A DNA stretch of 28,064 bases from Flemingiibacterium sp045600005 (lineage in GTDB: Bacteria > Bacillota > Clostridia > Oscillospirales > CAG-272): positions 1 to 28,064 of the forward strand of contig JAZRXB010000325.1 in assembly GCA_045600005.1 (NCBI GenBank), written 5' to 3'. The position numbers and the translations under genes are program-made. The notes beneath the pieces are model-generated. The model had not been told where the DNA came from, ran no database searches, and saw nothing but the letters and a program-made list of their open reading frames with translations. Shown here piece by piece: positions 6,269 through 13,569 of this stretch; position 1 is the stretch's first letter; each line of letters starts with the position of its first letter.

Positions 6269-9200
6269 TTAGCCGAAATACTTCACGCCGGACTCGAAGA
6301 TCTTCTGATCCTTGTCGCCCTCGATGTTGACGGCGACGTTCCTGCCGAAGCGTTCGCTGTGACCCATCTTGCCGAGGATACGCCCGTCGGGGCTGAGGAT
6401 GCCTTCAATGGCGTAGGTCGAGCTGTTCGGGTTATAGCGGATATCCATCGTCGGATTTCCTTCGAGGTCTACGTACTGGGTCGCGATCTGACCGTTCGCG
6501 GCGAGGGTGCGGATGAGTTCTTCGCTTGCCCAGAAACGTCCTTCACCGTGAGAGATCGGGACCGTGTGCAGGTCGCCCGCCCTGACGCCGGCGAGCCACG
6601 GAGATTTCGTCGAAGCGATGCGCGTGTGGACCATCATCGACTGGTGACGGCCGATGGCGTTGAAGGTCAGCGTCGGCGAATCGGGCGTCATTTCGTCCAT
6701 GATCCTGCCGTAGGGCAGCAGACCGGACTTGACGAGCGCCTGGAAACCGTTGCAGATGCCGAGCGCAAGACCGTCGCGCTTTTCGAGCAGGTTCGTGACC
6801 GCTTCCTTGACGCGCGGATTGCGCAGGACCGCCGTGATGAACTTGCCGGAGCCGTCCGGTTCGTCGCCGCCGGAGAAGCCGCCCGGGATCATCAGGATCT
6901 GTGCGTTGTCAAGCAGCGCGACGAATTCGTCCACCGCATCGCCCAGCGCCTTCGTGTCGAGGTTGCGCAGAACGAAGATATGGCTTTCCGCGCCCGCCGC
7001 GTTGAAACGGCGCATGGTGTCGTACTCGCAGTTCGTGCCGGGGAAGACCGGGATGACGACTCTCGGATGCGCGACCGTGATCGGCGCGTGAGAAGCCGCG
7101 CGGAGATCGCAGGTGAACGCTTCGGTCTTTTCGGGCTTGACGGCCGCGACCTTCGTCGGGAAGACCTTTTCCAGCGTCTCCTCCCATGCGTCCTGAAGCT
7201 CCGCGAGCGAAACGGAGGTTTCGCCGAGCGTGAGCATTTCGTCCGAGGTGGTCTCGCCGATCAGCTCTCCGTCGAGCGCTGCGTCGGTCTCAACGATAAA
7301 CGAACCGTAGGAAAGTCCGAACAGGACCGCCGTGTCGAGCGCTTTTCCCTTGAAGCCGATGCGGTTGCCGAAGCTCATCTTCATGAGTCCCTCGGCGACG
7401 CCGCCCGCGTCGACCGTGTAGATCGACAGCGCCCTGCCGGACGCCGCGATCTCGTGGATCTTTCCGAACAGTTCGCGAAGGGACGCGAAATCCGGGAGCC
7501 TGTCCGCCGTGTATGCAGGCTTAAACAGGTAAACTCTGCTGCCCGCTTTCTTGAATTCAGGGGTGATGATCTTCCTTGCGTCGTGCGCGGCGATCGCAAA
7601 GGAAACGAGCGTCGGCGGAACGTCGATCTTCTCGAACGTGCCGGACATGGAGTCCTTGCCGCCGATGGCTGCGATGCCAAGCTCGCACTGTGCCTTCAGC
7701 GCGCCGAGCAGAGCCGCCATCGGCTTGCCCCAGCGCTTCGGGTCGTTCTGGGTCTTCTCAAAATCCTCCTGGAAGGTCAGGTAAATCCTATCGAGCGGAA
7801 TGCCGGCCGAGATCAGCTTCGCGGCGGATTCGACGACTGCGTACATAGCGCCGTGATACGGGCTCTTCTCGGAGAGGAAGGGGTCGAAGCCGTAAGCCAT
7901 GACCGAAGTCGTATCGGTCTCACCCGACAGAACGGGGAGCTTGGCCGCCATGAACTGCGGCTGCGTGACCTGATAGCGTCCGCCGTAAGGCATGACGACC
8001 GTTCCCGCGCCGATGGTCGAGTCGAATTTCTCGACAAGTCCGCGCTGAGAGCAGATGTTGAGGTCGGAGATGAGCGCTTTCAGCGCCGACGCCGTGTCGG
8101 ACGTATCGAGCGTTGCTGCGTAGCCGTCGAGGATGCCATCGGTCGAAACGTCGCCGATCTCGATCGTCGTGTGCTTTTCCGCACCGTTGGAGTTGAGGAA
8201 TTCGCGGGACAGGTCGATGATGAACGTGCCGTTCCAGGTCATGCGGAGTCTGGCTTCCTCGGTAACGGTCGCCACGATCGTGGATTCAAGGTTCTCGCGC
8301 GAAGCGTAAGCGCGGAAGGTCTCCGCGTCCTCCTTTGCCACGACGACCGCCATGCGCTCCTGCGATTCGGAGATCGCAAGCTCGGTGCCGTCCAGACCTT
8401 CGTACTTTTTCGGGACCTTCGACAGGTCGATCAGAAGACCGTCCGCCAGCTCGCCGATGGCGACCGAAACGCCGCCCGCACCGAAGTCGTTGCAGCGCTT
8501 GATCAGACGGGTGACTTTTTCGTCGCGGAACAGACGCTGGATCTTGCGTTCCTCCGGCGGGTTGCCCTTCTGGACCTCTGCGCCGCAGGTGGTCAGGGAA
8601 TCGGTCGTGTGCGCCTTCGAGGAACCGGTCGCGCCGCCGCAGCCGTCGCGTCCGGTGCGTCCGCCGAGCAGGATGATGACGTCGCCGGGGATCGGGCATT
8701 CGCGGATGACGTTCTTTGCGGGAGCCGCGCCGACGACCGCGCCGATCTCCAGATGCTTTGCGACGTAGTTCGGATGATACAGCTCATAGACCGCTCCGGT
8801 CGCCAGACCGATCTGGTTGCCGTAGGACGAATAACCGGCGGAAGCGCCGTGGGTCAGCTTGGACTGCGGCAGCTTGCCGGGGATGGTGTCGGCGACCGGC
8901 GTGCGCGGGTCTGCGCATCCGGTGACACGCATCGCCTGATAGACGTAAGCGCGTCCGGACAGCGGGTCACGGATCGCGCCGCCCAGACAGGTAGCGGCTC
9001 CGCCGAAGGGTTCGATCTCGGTCGGATGGTTGTGGGTCTCGTTCTTGAACATCAGCAGCCAGTCTTCGGGCTTGCCGTCGACCTCGACCGTGATGCGGAC
9101 CGAGCAGGCGTTGATCTCCTCGGATTCGTCGAGGTTTTTCAGAACGCCGGTCTTTTTCAGATACTTTGCGGCGAGCGTACCCATATCCATCAGCGTGATG

Positions 9201-9991
9201 TTCTTATGGCGCTCTCCATAGACGAACTTTCTCTTTTCAAGATAGTCTTCGTAGGTTTCCTTTATGAAACGGCTGCCGATCTTCACGTCGTCAATGGCGG
9301 TCAAGAAGGTGGTGTGGCGGCAGTGGTCGGACCAGTACGAGTCGATCAGACGGATCTCGGAGATCGTCGGGTCGCGCTTTTCCTCGTCGCGGAAATACTT
9401 CTGGCAGAACACCACATCGTCGAAGTCCATCGCCAGCGCGTATTTTGCGAGAAAAGCGCGCAGCGCGGCGGCGTCCATCGAGATGAAGCCGTCGATGGTG
9501 TCGACCGTCGTCGGGATGTCGAACTTTTCGGCGAGCGTTTCGGGCTTTTCGAGCGAGGCCTCGCGGCTTTCGACCGGGTTGATGACGTATTTCTTGATCT
9601 TTTCGATCTCTTCGGCGGTCAGATCGCCGGAGAGGATGTAAACGCGGGCGGTACGGACGGCGGGACGCTCCTCATAGGTGATGAGCTGTACGCACTGTGC
9701 GCAGGAATCGGCGCGCTGGTCGAACTGACCGGGCAGATACTCGACCGCGAATACAACGTCGTCCTTTCCGGGGTTCAGCTCGTCGAAAATGATATCGCTC
9801 TGCGGCTCGGAGAAGATCGTGCGCTTTGCTTTTTCAAAAATCTCGGCGGAAATGCCTTCGATATCGTAACGGTTCAGTACGCGAAGTCCCGTCAGAGAGC
9901 CGATCATCAGGTTTTCGCGGATGTCCGCGGAGAGCGAGCGGGCTTCGACGGCATGGGCAGACTGCTTTTCAACAAAAATTCTATATACCAT
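6269..9991 (-). CDS. purL: Phosphoribosylformylglycinamidine synthase, single-chain
   Basis: Fourth step of de novo purine synthesis: FGAR + glutamine + ATP to FGAM; cytoplasmic. 1240 residues, the single-polypeptide form with an N-terminal domain, two AIR-synthase-like halves and a C-terminal class I glutaminase, rather than the split PurS/PurQ/PurL set. Visible motifs are SYWSDHCRHTTF (about residue 218 on), FKNETHNHPTEIEPFGGAAT, the glycine-rich GGRTGRDGCGGATGSS, and the second-half GGKDSMSGT. The glutaminase shows VFPGTNCEYD, PGGFSGGDEPD, the nucleophile C1080 in LGICNGFQ, and H1211/E1213 in MGHSERF. The start follows a GGGAG site. No other pur gene is in the window. The region just upstream is occupied by a palindromic element, so its promoter is uncertain. 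Confidence 0.97.
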   Translation of the reverse strand: MVYRIFVEKQSAHAVEARSLSADIRENLMIGSLTGLRVLNRYDIEGISAEIFEKAKRTIFSEPQSDIIFDELNPGKDDVVFAVEYLPGQFDQRADSCAQCVQLITYEERPAVRTARVYILSGDLTAEEIEKIKKYVINPVESREASLEKPETLAEKFDIPTTVDTIDGFISMDAAALRAFLAKYALAMDFDDVVFCQKYFRDEEKRDPTISEIRLIDSYWSDHCRHTTFLTAIDDVKIGSRFIKETYEDYLEKRKFVYGERHKNITLMDMGTLAAKYLKKTGVLKNLDESEEINACSVRITVEVDGKPEDWLLMFKNETHNHPTEIEPFGGAATCLGGAIRDPLSGRAYVYQAMRVTGCADPRTPVADTIPGKLPQSKLTHGASAGYSSYGNQIGLATGAVYELYHPNYVAKHLEIGAVVGAAPAKNVIRECPIPGDVIILLGGRTGRDGCGGATGSSKAHTTDSLTTCGAEVQKGNPPEERKIQRLFRDEKVTRLIKRCNDFGAGGVSVAIGELADGLLIDLSKVPKKYEGLDGTELAISESQERMAVVVAKEDAETFRAYASRENLESTIVATVTEEARLRMTWNGTFIIDLSREFLNSNGAEKHTTIEIGDVSTDGILDGYAATLDTSDTASALKALISDLNICSQRGLVEKFDSTIGAGTVVMPYGGRYQVTQPQFMAAKLPVLSGETDTTSVMAYGFDPFLSEKSPYHGAMYAVVESAAKLISAGIPLDRIYLTFQEDFEKTQNDPKRWGKPMAALLGALKAQCELGIAAIGGKDSMSGTFEKIDVPPTLVSFAIAAHDARKIITPEFKKAGSRVYLFKPAYTADRLPDFASLRELFGKIHEIAASGRALSIYTVDAGGVAEGLMKMSFGNRIGFKGKALDTAVLFGLSYGSFIVETDAALDGELIGETTSDEMLTLGETSVSLAELQDAWEETLEKVFPTKVAAVKPEKTEAFTCDLRAASHAPITVAHPRVVIPVFPGTNCEYDTMRRFNAAGAESHIFVLRNLDTKALGDAVDEFVALLDNAQILMIPGGFSGGDEPDGSGKFITAVLRNPRVKEAVTNLLEKRDGLALGICNGFQALVKSGLLPYGRIMDEMTPDSPTLTFNAIGRHQSMMVHTRIASTKSPWLAGVRAGDLHTVPISHGEGRFWASEELIRTLAANGQIATQYVDLEGNPTMDIRYNPNSSTYAIEGILSPDGRILGKMGHSERFGRNVAVNIEGDKDQKIFESGVKYFG

Positions 9992-10022
9992 ATCATGACT
10001 CCCTGTTCATTATTCAGATAGA

Positions 10023-10236
10023 CGATTGTAAACTGCTCTGATGTGATGAACGTTATAATAAAATCCGTTTTTATGTCGGCTTTGCCGACATAAAAACACC
10101 TCTAAGGCGAGCTGGGGCGAGCCCTCGCGCCGATACGGGGAGAGCCGTCAAAACAAGTTTTGACGGCTTATAAAAACGAAGTTTTTATAAGCGGCGATAA
10201 GCGCGAGTACCGATTGTAAAACGAAGTTTACAATCG
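10023..10236. repeat. Compound palindromic, MITE-like element between mtaB and purL
   Basis: 214-bp non-coding segment bounded by a perfect 12-bp terminal inverted repeat (10023-10034, CGATTGTAAACT, and 10225-10236). Inside are hairpin A (arms 10068-10080/10084-10096, 13 bp, loop TTT), hairpin E (10117-10121/10124-10128), hairpin B (10143-10154/10157-10168, 12 bp, 2-nt loop) and hairpin C (10166-10177/10181-10192, 12 bp, loop GAA). Hairpin D (10211-10220/10227-10236, 10 bp) sits at the mtaB-proximal end. B and C are enclosed by CTCGCGC (10124-10130) pairing with GCGCGAG (10201-10207). The core AAAACGAAGTTT is shared by C and D. No coding frame or classic T-tract terminator is present. Mobility is inferred, not shown. 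Confidence 0.7.
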
Positions 10237-10240
10237 ACTT

Positions 10241-11569
10241 TCAGACGATAAAGCCGGTGTATACTTCTCCGTCAAACCCGTTGAGCTTGACGAAACGGAC
10301 CTGTCCCTGTAAATTTTCGCCGGTGATCACGGCGACCTCAAGAAATTCGGCGGTATGACCCGTCGCGCGTCCGTCCTCGCAGAGCTCGAACAGTACCTCG
10401 CGCTGCGTGCCGACGTAGCCCTCCGCAATGGAAAGCGCCGTTTCGCGCTGCGCGCCGCTCAGTCTGGCGGAACGCTCGATCTTGACCTCCTCCGGGATCT
10501 GATTCTCCATTTCGGCGGCAGAGGTGCCGGGTCTTCTCGAATAGGTGAAAATGTGAAGATGCGTGAAGCGGTTCCGGCGGATGAAATCGACCGTTTCGAG
10601 GAAATCCTCCTCGGTCTCGTCCGGGAAACCGACGATCACGTCGGCGGCGAAGGTAACGCCGGGGATGTGTTCTCTCAGATCGGCGATGACCTTTTCCGCC
10701 GTCTGCGCGTTGTAGCGGCGTCTCATGCCGGCCAGCGTCCGGCTGCTGCCGGACTGGAGCGCGATGTGAAAATGCGGAGCGAGATGCGTGAGCTTTGCGG
10801 CGCGTTCGACGAAATCGGGCTTCATCAGCGCCGGATTCATCGACCCGAGACGAATCCGCTCCACTCCTTCGATCCGATCGATGTCCTCGAGCAGATTCAT
10901 CAGCCCGTAGCCGTCTTCAAAATCTCTGCCGTATGCGGCGGTCTCCACACCGGTCAGAACGACCTCGCGGTATCCGACGGCTGCCAGTCCCTTCACCTCG
11001 GCGATCACGTCGGCGGGGAGCTTGGAACGGACGTGTCCGCGCGCCTCCGGAATGATGCAGTAGGAGCAGCGGTTGTCGCAGCCGTCTTCGATTTTGATAA
11101 AAGCGCGGGTATGATCGGAGGAATGGATCATCATCGGTTCAAAAGCAGCGGAGCGGATATCGTCCACCTTGATATCGGCGGCGCCGTTTTTCTCTGCGGA
11201 ATCCACAAGAGCCAGCGCCGCGTCCACCAGACGCAGCTTATTGGAGTTGCCGCAGATGAAATCCACGCCGTCGATGCCGGCCGTCTTTCCGGGATTCAGC
11301 TGCGAATAACAGCCCGTGACGAGAATGAACGCTTCCGGGTTGTGACGGGCGGCGCGTCGGATCATCTGGCGCGTCTTGCGGTCGCTCTCCGCCGTCACGG
11401 TGCAGGTATTGATGACATAGATCCCGCACTTTTCGGAAAACCGTCCGATCTCAAAGCCGTGTTTTTCAAATTCCTCGGCAATCGCCGTGCTTTCGTATTG
11501 ATTGACCTTACAGCCGAGCGTCATGATGCCGACCTTTCGGTACTTGCTGCTGGTTTCTATTTTTCCCAC
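10241..11569 (-). CDS. mtaB: tRNA (N6-threonylcarbamoyladenosine37-C2) methylthiotransferase MtaB
   Basis: Radical-SAM enzyme that converts t6A37 to ms2t6A in tRNA-Lys. Domains in order are UPF0004 with three cluster cysteines (C20 in LGCKVNQYE, C56 in NTCTVT, C87 in TGCYS), radical SAM with CDNRCSYC (C164, C168, C171), and a C-terminal TRAM region. The LGCKVNQYE motif points to MtaB rather than MiaB or RimO. The start is uncertain. The frame is open to an ATG at 11632, but that codon lies upstream of the -10 box of the predicted promoter, and residues 1-21 from it are AT-rich and unlike the family. The GTG at 11569 is given here as the first legal start. A GAGGTGG site sits 6 bp before an in-frame ATA (11560), and the ATG at 11524 would cut off the first beta strand. 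Confidence 0.88.
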   Translation of the reverse strand: MGKIETSSKYRKVGIMTLGCKVNQYESTAIAEEFEKHGFEIGRFSEKCGIYVINTCTVTAESDRKTRQMIRRAARHNPEAFILVTGCYSQLNPGKTAGIDGVDFICGNSNKLRLVDAALALVDSAEKNGAADIKVDDIRSAAFEPMMIHSSDHTRAFIKIEDGCDNRCSYCIIPEARGHVRSKLPADVIAEVKGLAAVGYREVVLTGVETAAYGRDFEDGYGLMNLLEDIDRIEGVERIRLGSMNPALMKPDFVERAAKLTHLAPHFHIALQSGSSRTLAGMRRRYNAQTAEKVIADLREHIPGVTFAADVIVGFPDETEEDFLETVDFIRRNRFTHLHIFTYSRRPGTSAAEMENQIPEEVKIERSARLSGAQRETALSIAEGYVGTQREVLFELCEDGRATGHTAEFLEVAVITGENLQGQVRFVKLNGFDGEVYTGFIV

Positions 11570-11622
11570 CTCAAAATCGTATGAAATATCGGTATACAAA
11601 ACAATCTGATGATAATGTTTAT

Positions 11623-11651
11623 ATTGTAACATTTTTCACACGTTTAGTAAA
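11623..11651 (-). promoter_or_regulatory. Sigma-A promoter for mtaB
   Basis: On the minus strand TTTACT (11651-11646), a 17-bp spacer and TACAAT (11628-11623), with TGT forming an extended -10. A second, weaker candidate is TTGTTT with TACGAT at 11581-11576. Confidence 0.6.
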
Positions 11652-11842
11652 TATCCAATATGCCGAAGTTTTGCACATACTTCGGTTCATTCATGACGAT
11701 TTTGAACAGACTAAACAATTTGCCGGTTTTGCTTTGTCATTATTAACAAAATAAGTTTGAAAATTCGGTGGAAATGTTCCGTTTTTTCTCTGCCTTTCCC
11801 GTCCCGGCAGACCGCAGACGGGAAGGGCGGATGATTATTATT

Positions 11843-12973
11843 TCAATTTTCGAGTAAATGCTCCTCGCGGTAGCAGGCGATCAGCTCGTCCGCCAGACCC
11901 TCGGCGTAGGTCAGCTCGCCCTCTCCGACGCGCAGACGCTCAGGCGGGAAGTCGACGATCGGCAGCTTTGCGCATTCCGCGATGCATTCGACCTGCGGAG
12001 CCGCCGTCTCGATGCCGCACGGGATAAACGGAGTATCCGCGCCGACGTTGGCGATCGCGTAATCGAGCTTGTTCAGCGACGCGGCGAACGGGTCGCCGTA
12101 GTCGCGGACCGTGCCGTCGTTCAGCGTGCCGACGATATGCTTGCGGTCGTCCTCGGTATAGGTGAGAACGCCCCTCTCGAACCGGTATTCAAAGATCGGC
12201 TGGACGGTCTTGTCAACGGCGTGCGCCGCGATGTAAAGCGCCTTCGCGCCGTTGTCGAAATCGCACGCGATCAGCGACGTGTCGAAGTTCTCGATCGGGT
12301 TCGCGCGGAAAAGCTGCGCCGTTACCTTCGCCGGAGCAAGGCTTTCGGTCATCGACGGACCGAGCGTGAAGAACAGGTTGTGCAGATAATGCGCAGTCGC
12401 GTTGTTGGCAACGCTGTCGAGGATCAGCGTGCCGTCCGCGCCGGCTTTCTTTCCCGCCCAGCCGCTGCCGCGGTGGAAATACGCCTTGTTGCGCGGCCAG
12501 AGCGTCAGCGTCTTGAGGAAGACAGGCTTACCGTAAACGCCCGACAGAACATCCTTTTTCATCGCAAGGATCGCGTCGCTGTGCGACCACTGATAGCCGA
12601 TCATGACGAATTTTCCCGCTTCATCGCGCGCTTTTTTCAGTGTTTCCACGTCCCGCACGTCGCCGGTCAGCGGCTTTTCGCACAGAACGTTCGAGCCGTG
12701 CGACAGCGCGCAGAGGATCTGACGGGTGTGGAACTGGATCGGCGTCGAGATCACCGCGAGATCGCAGCTCTTCTCCGCGTAGAACGCTTCGAGAGAATCG
12801 TAGATCTTCCAGCCCCTTGCTTCTATGTCCGCCAGACGTTTGCACGCCTGCGGAAAGGGCTCGACCAGACCTTCGACCGTAAAGCGTCCGTCATCCGCCT
12901 CCGCCAGCAGTTTTTTCAGATAGCCGTCACCGTAGCCGCCGATCCCGGCGAGCATTACTTTCACCTTGTTCAT
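11843..12973 (-). CDS. Gfo/Idh/MocA family NAD(P)-dependent oxidoreductase
   Basis: 376-residue dehydrogenase, expected to oxidise or reduce a sugar or inositol-like substrate in the cytoplasm. It has an N-terminal Rossmann fold with GIGGYG at residues 10-15, and the family motif CEKPL with E99-K100 after the sixth strand. The rest is the alpha/beta C-terminal domain that carries substrate-binding residues (YQWSHSDAI, GTLILDSVANNATHY-like region). GGAGG precedes the ATG. It lies 15 bp after the acetyltransferase gene and is cotranscribed with it. The glycosidase operon just upstream suggests a role in processing a released sugar. GH109-type glycosidases share this fold, so an NAD-dependent hydrolase is an alternative that cannot be excluded. 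Confidence 0.88.
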   Translation of the reverse strand: MNKVKVMLAGIGGYGDGYLKKLLAEADDGRFTVEGLVEPFPQACKRLADIEARGWKIYDSLEAFYAEKSCDLAVISTPIQFHTRQILCALSHGSNVLCEKPLTGDVRDVETLKKARDEAGKFVMIGYQWSHSDAILAMKKDVLSGVYGKPVFLKTLTLWPRNKAYFHRGSGWAGKKAGADGTLILDSVANNATAHYLHNLFFTLGPSMTESLAPAKVTAQLFRANPIENFDTSLIACDFDNGAKALYIAAHAVDKTVQPIFEYRFERGVLTYTEDDRKHIVGTLNDGTVRDYGDPFAASLNKLDYAIANVGADTPFIPCGIETAAPQVECIAECAKLPIVDFPPERLRVGEGELTYAEGLADELIACYREEHLLEN

Positions 12974-12988
12974 GTTCTTTTCCTCCTG

Positions 12989-13468
12989 TCAGTTCTTTTT
13001 CTGTGTTCCGAGATTTTTTAACGTGTCCCCGGCGATCCGGTAGACGGTCCAGTCCTCCATCGGTTCGGCGCCCATCGAGCGGTAGAAGTCGATGCTCGGC
13101 CGGTTCCAGTCGAGACACCACCATTCAAACCGTCCGCAGCCCCGTTCGACCGCGATCCGGGCAAGCTCGGTCAGAAGCCCCTTGCCGTAGCCCTTTCCGC
13201 GGTACTCCGGTTTGACGAACAGGTCTTCGAGATACAGTCCCGCTCTGCCGAGGAAGGTCGAAAAATTGTGAAAAAACAGTGCGAAGCCGACCTCCGTGCC
13301 TTCCGCGACGCAGAAAATGACCTCCGCCTTTTTCCGGTCGAAAATCCATTCTTCGAGAAGCGCTTCCGTTGCGACCACCTGATCGGACATCTTCTCGTAT
13401 TCCGCCAGCGCTTTGATAAAGGAAAGAATCAGCGGCGTATCTTTCCGTTCGGCAAACCGAAATTCCAT
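12989..13468 (-). CDS. GNAT N-acetyltransferase, SSAT/diamine acetyltransferase-like
   Basis: 159-residue acetyl-CoA-dependent acetyltransferase. The acetyl-CoA loop YRGKGYGKGLL is at residues 89-99. The surrounding pattern (LAEYEKMSDQV near residue 21, FHNFSTFLGRAGLYLEDLFV, then CLDWNRPSIDFYRSMGAEP) matches the spermidine/spermine and thialysine acetyltransferase family, so a polyamine or amino-acid side-chain amine is the likely substrate; this is inferred from motif resemblance. The ATG at 13468 follows GGGAGG. An in-frame ATG at 13546 coincides with the promoter -35 box and is rejected. It is the first gene of a two-gene transcript with the oxidoreductase. Confidence 0.88.
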   Translation of the reverse strand: MEFRFAERKDTPLILSFIKALAEYEKMSDQVVATEALLEEWIFDRKKAEVIFCVAEGTEVGFALFFHNFSTFLGRAGLYLEDLFVKPEYRGKGYGKGLLTELARIAVERGCGRFEWWCLDWNRPSIDFYRSMGAEPMEDWTVYRIAGDTLKNLGTQKKN

Positions 13469-13517
13469 TTTTTCCTCCCGCCGTCCCACCGGCTTTTTCG
13501 TTTTTCTTTCATCATTT

Positions 13518-13546
13518 ATTATAAAACCGGCAGCCGCGTTTGTCAA
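13518..13546 (-). promoter_or_regulatory. Perfect consensus sigma-A promoter for the acetyltransferase-oxidoreductase pair
   Basis: On the minus strand TTGACA (13546-13541), a 17-bp spacer and TATAAT (13523-13518): both hexamers are exact consensus. The -35 box lies in the loop and the spacer in the 3' arm of the terminator hairpin at 13526-13559. Confidence 0.93.
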
Positions 13547-13559
13547 TGCGGCTGCCGGT
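13526..13559 (-). terminator. Rho-independent terminator of the glycan operon
   Basis: Perfect 12-bp GC-rich inverted repeat, arms 13526-13537 and 13548-13559, with a 10-nt loop. On the minus strand the stem runs into a TTTTATAAT tract. It begins 10 bp after the stop of the operon's last gene. Confidence 0.88.
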
Positions 13560-13569
13560 ATTTTGGAGT

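Noticed and set aside
6359..10021. A 1220-codon open frame on the plus strand opposite purL
   Set aside because: It mirrors purL almost end to end, has Arg/Asp/Val-rich low-complexity composition and no family motifs. It arises because the sense gene rarely uses TTA, CTA and TCA codons. The same explains long antisense frames opposite the glycan, trk, mtaB and MFS genes.
10068..10096. Hairpin A as a simple terminator of mtaB
   Set aside because: On the minus strand it is followed by CGGATTTT, not a T-run directly after the stem, and it belongs to a set of similar palindromes that termination alone does not explain.
11793..11826. Hairpin after the oxidoreductase gene as a minus-strand terminator
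   Set aside because: The stem is imperfect (one bulge) and on the minus strand it is followed by an A-rich, not T-rich, tract.
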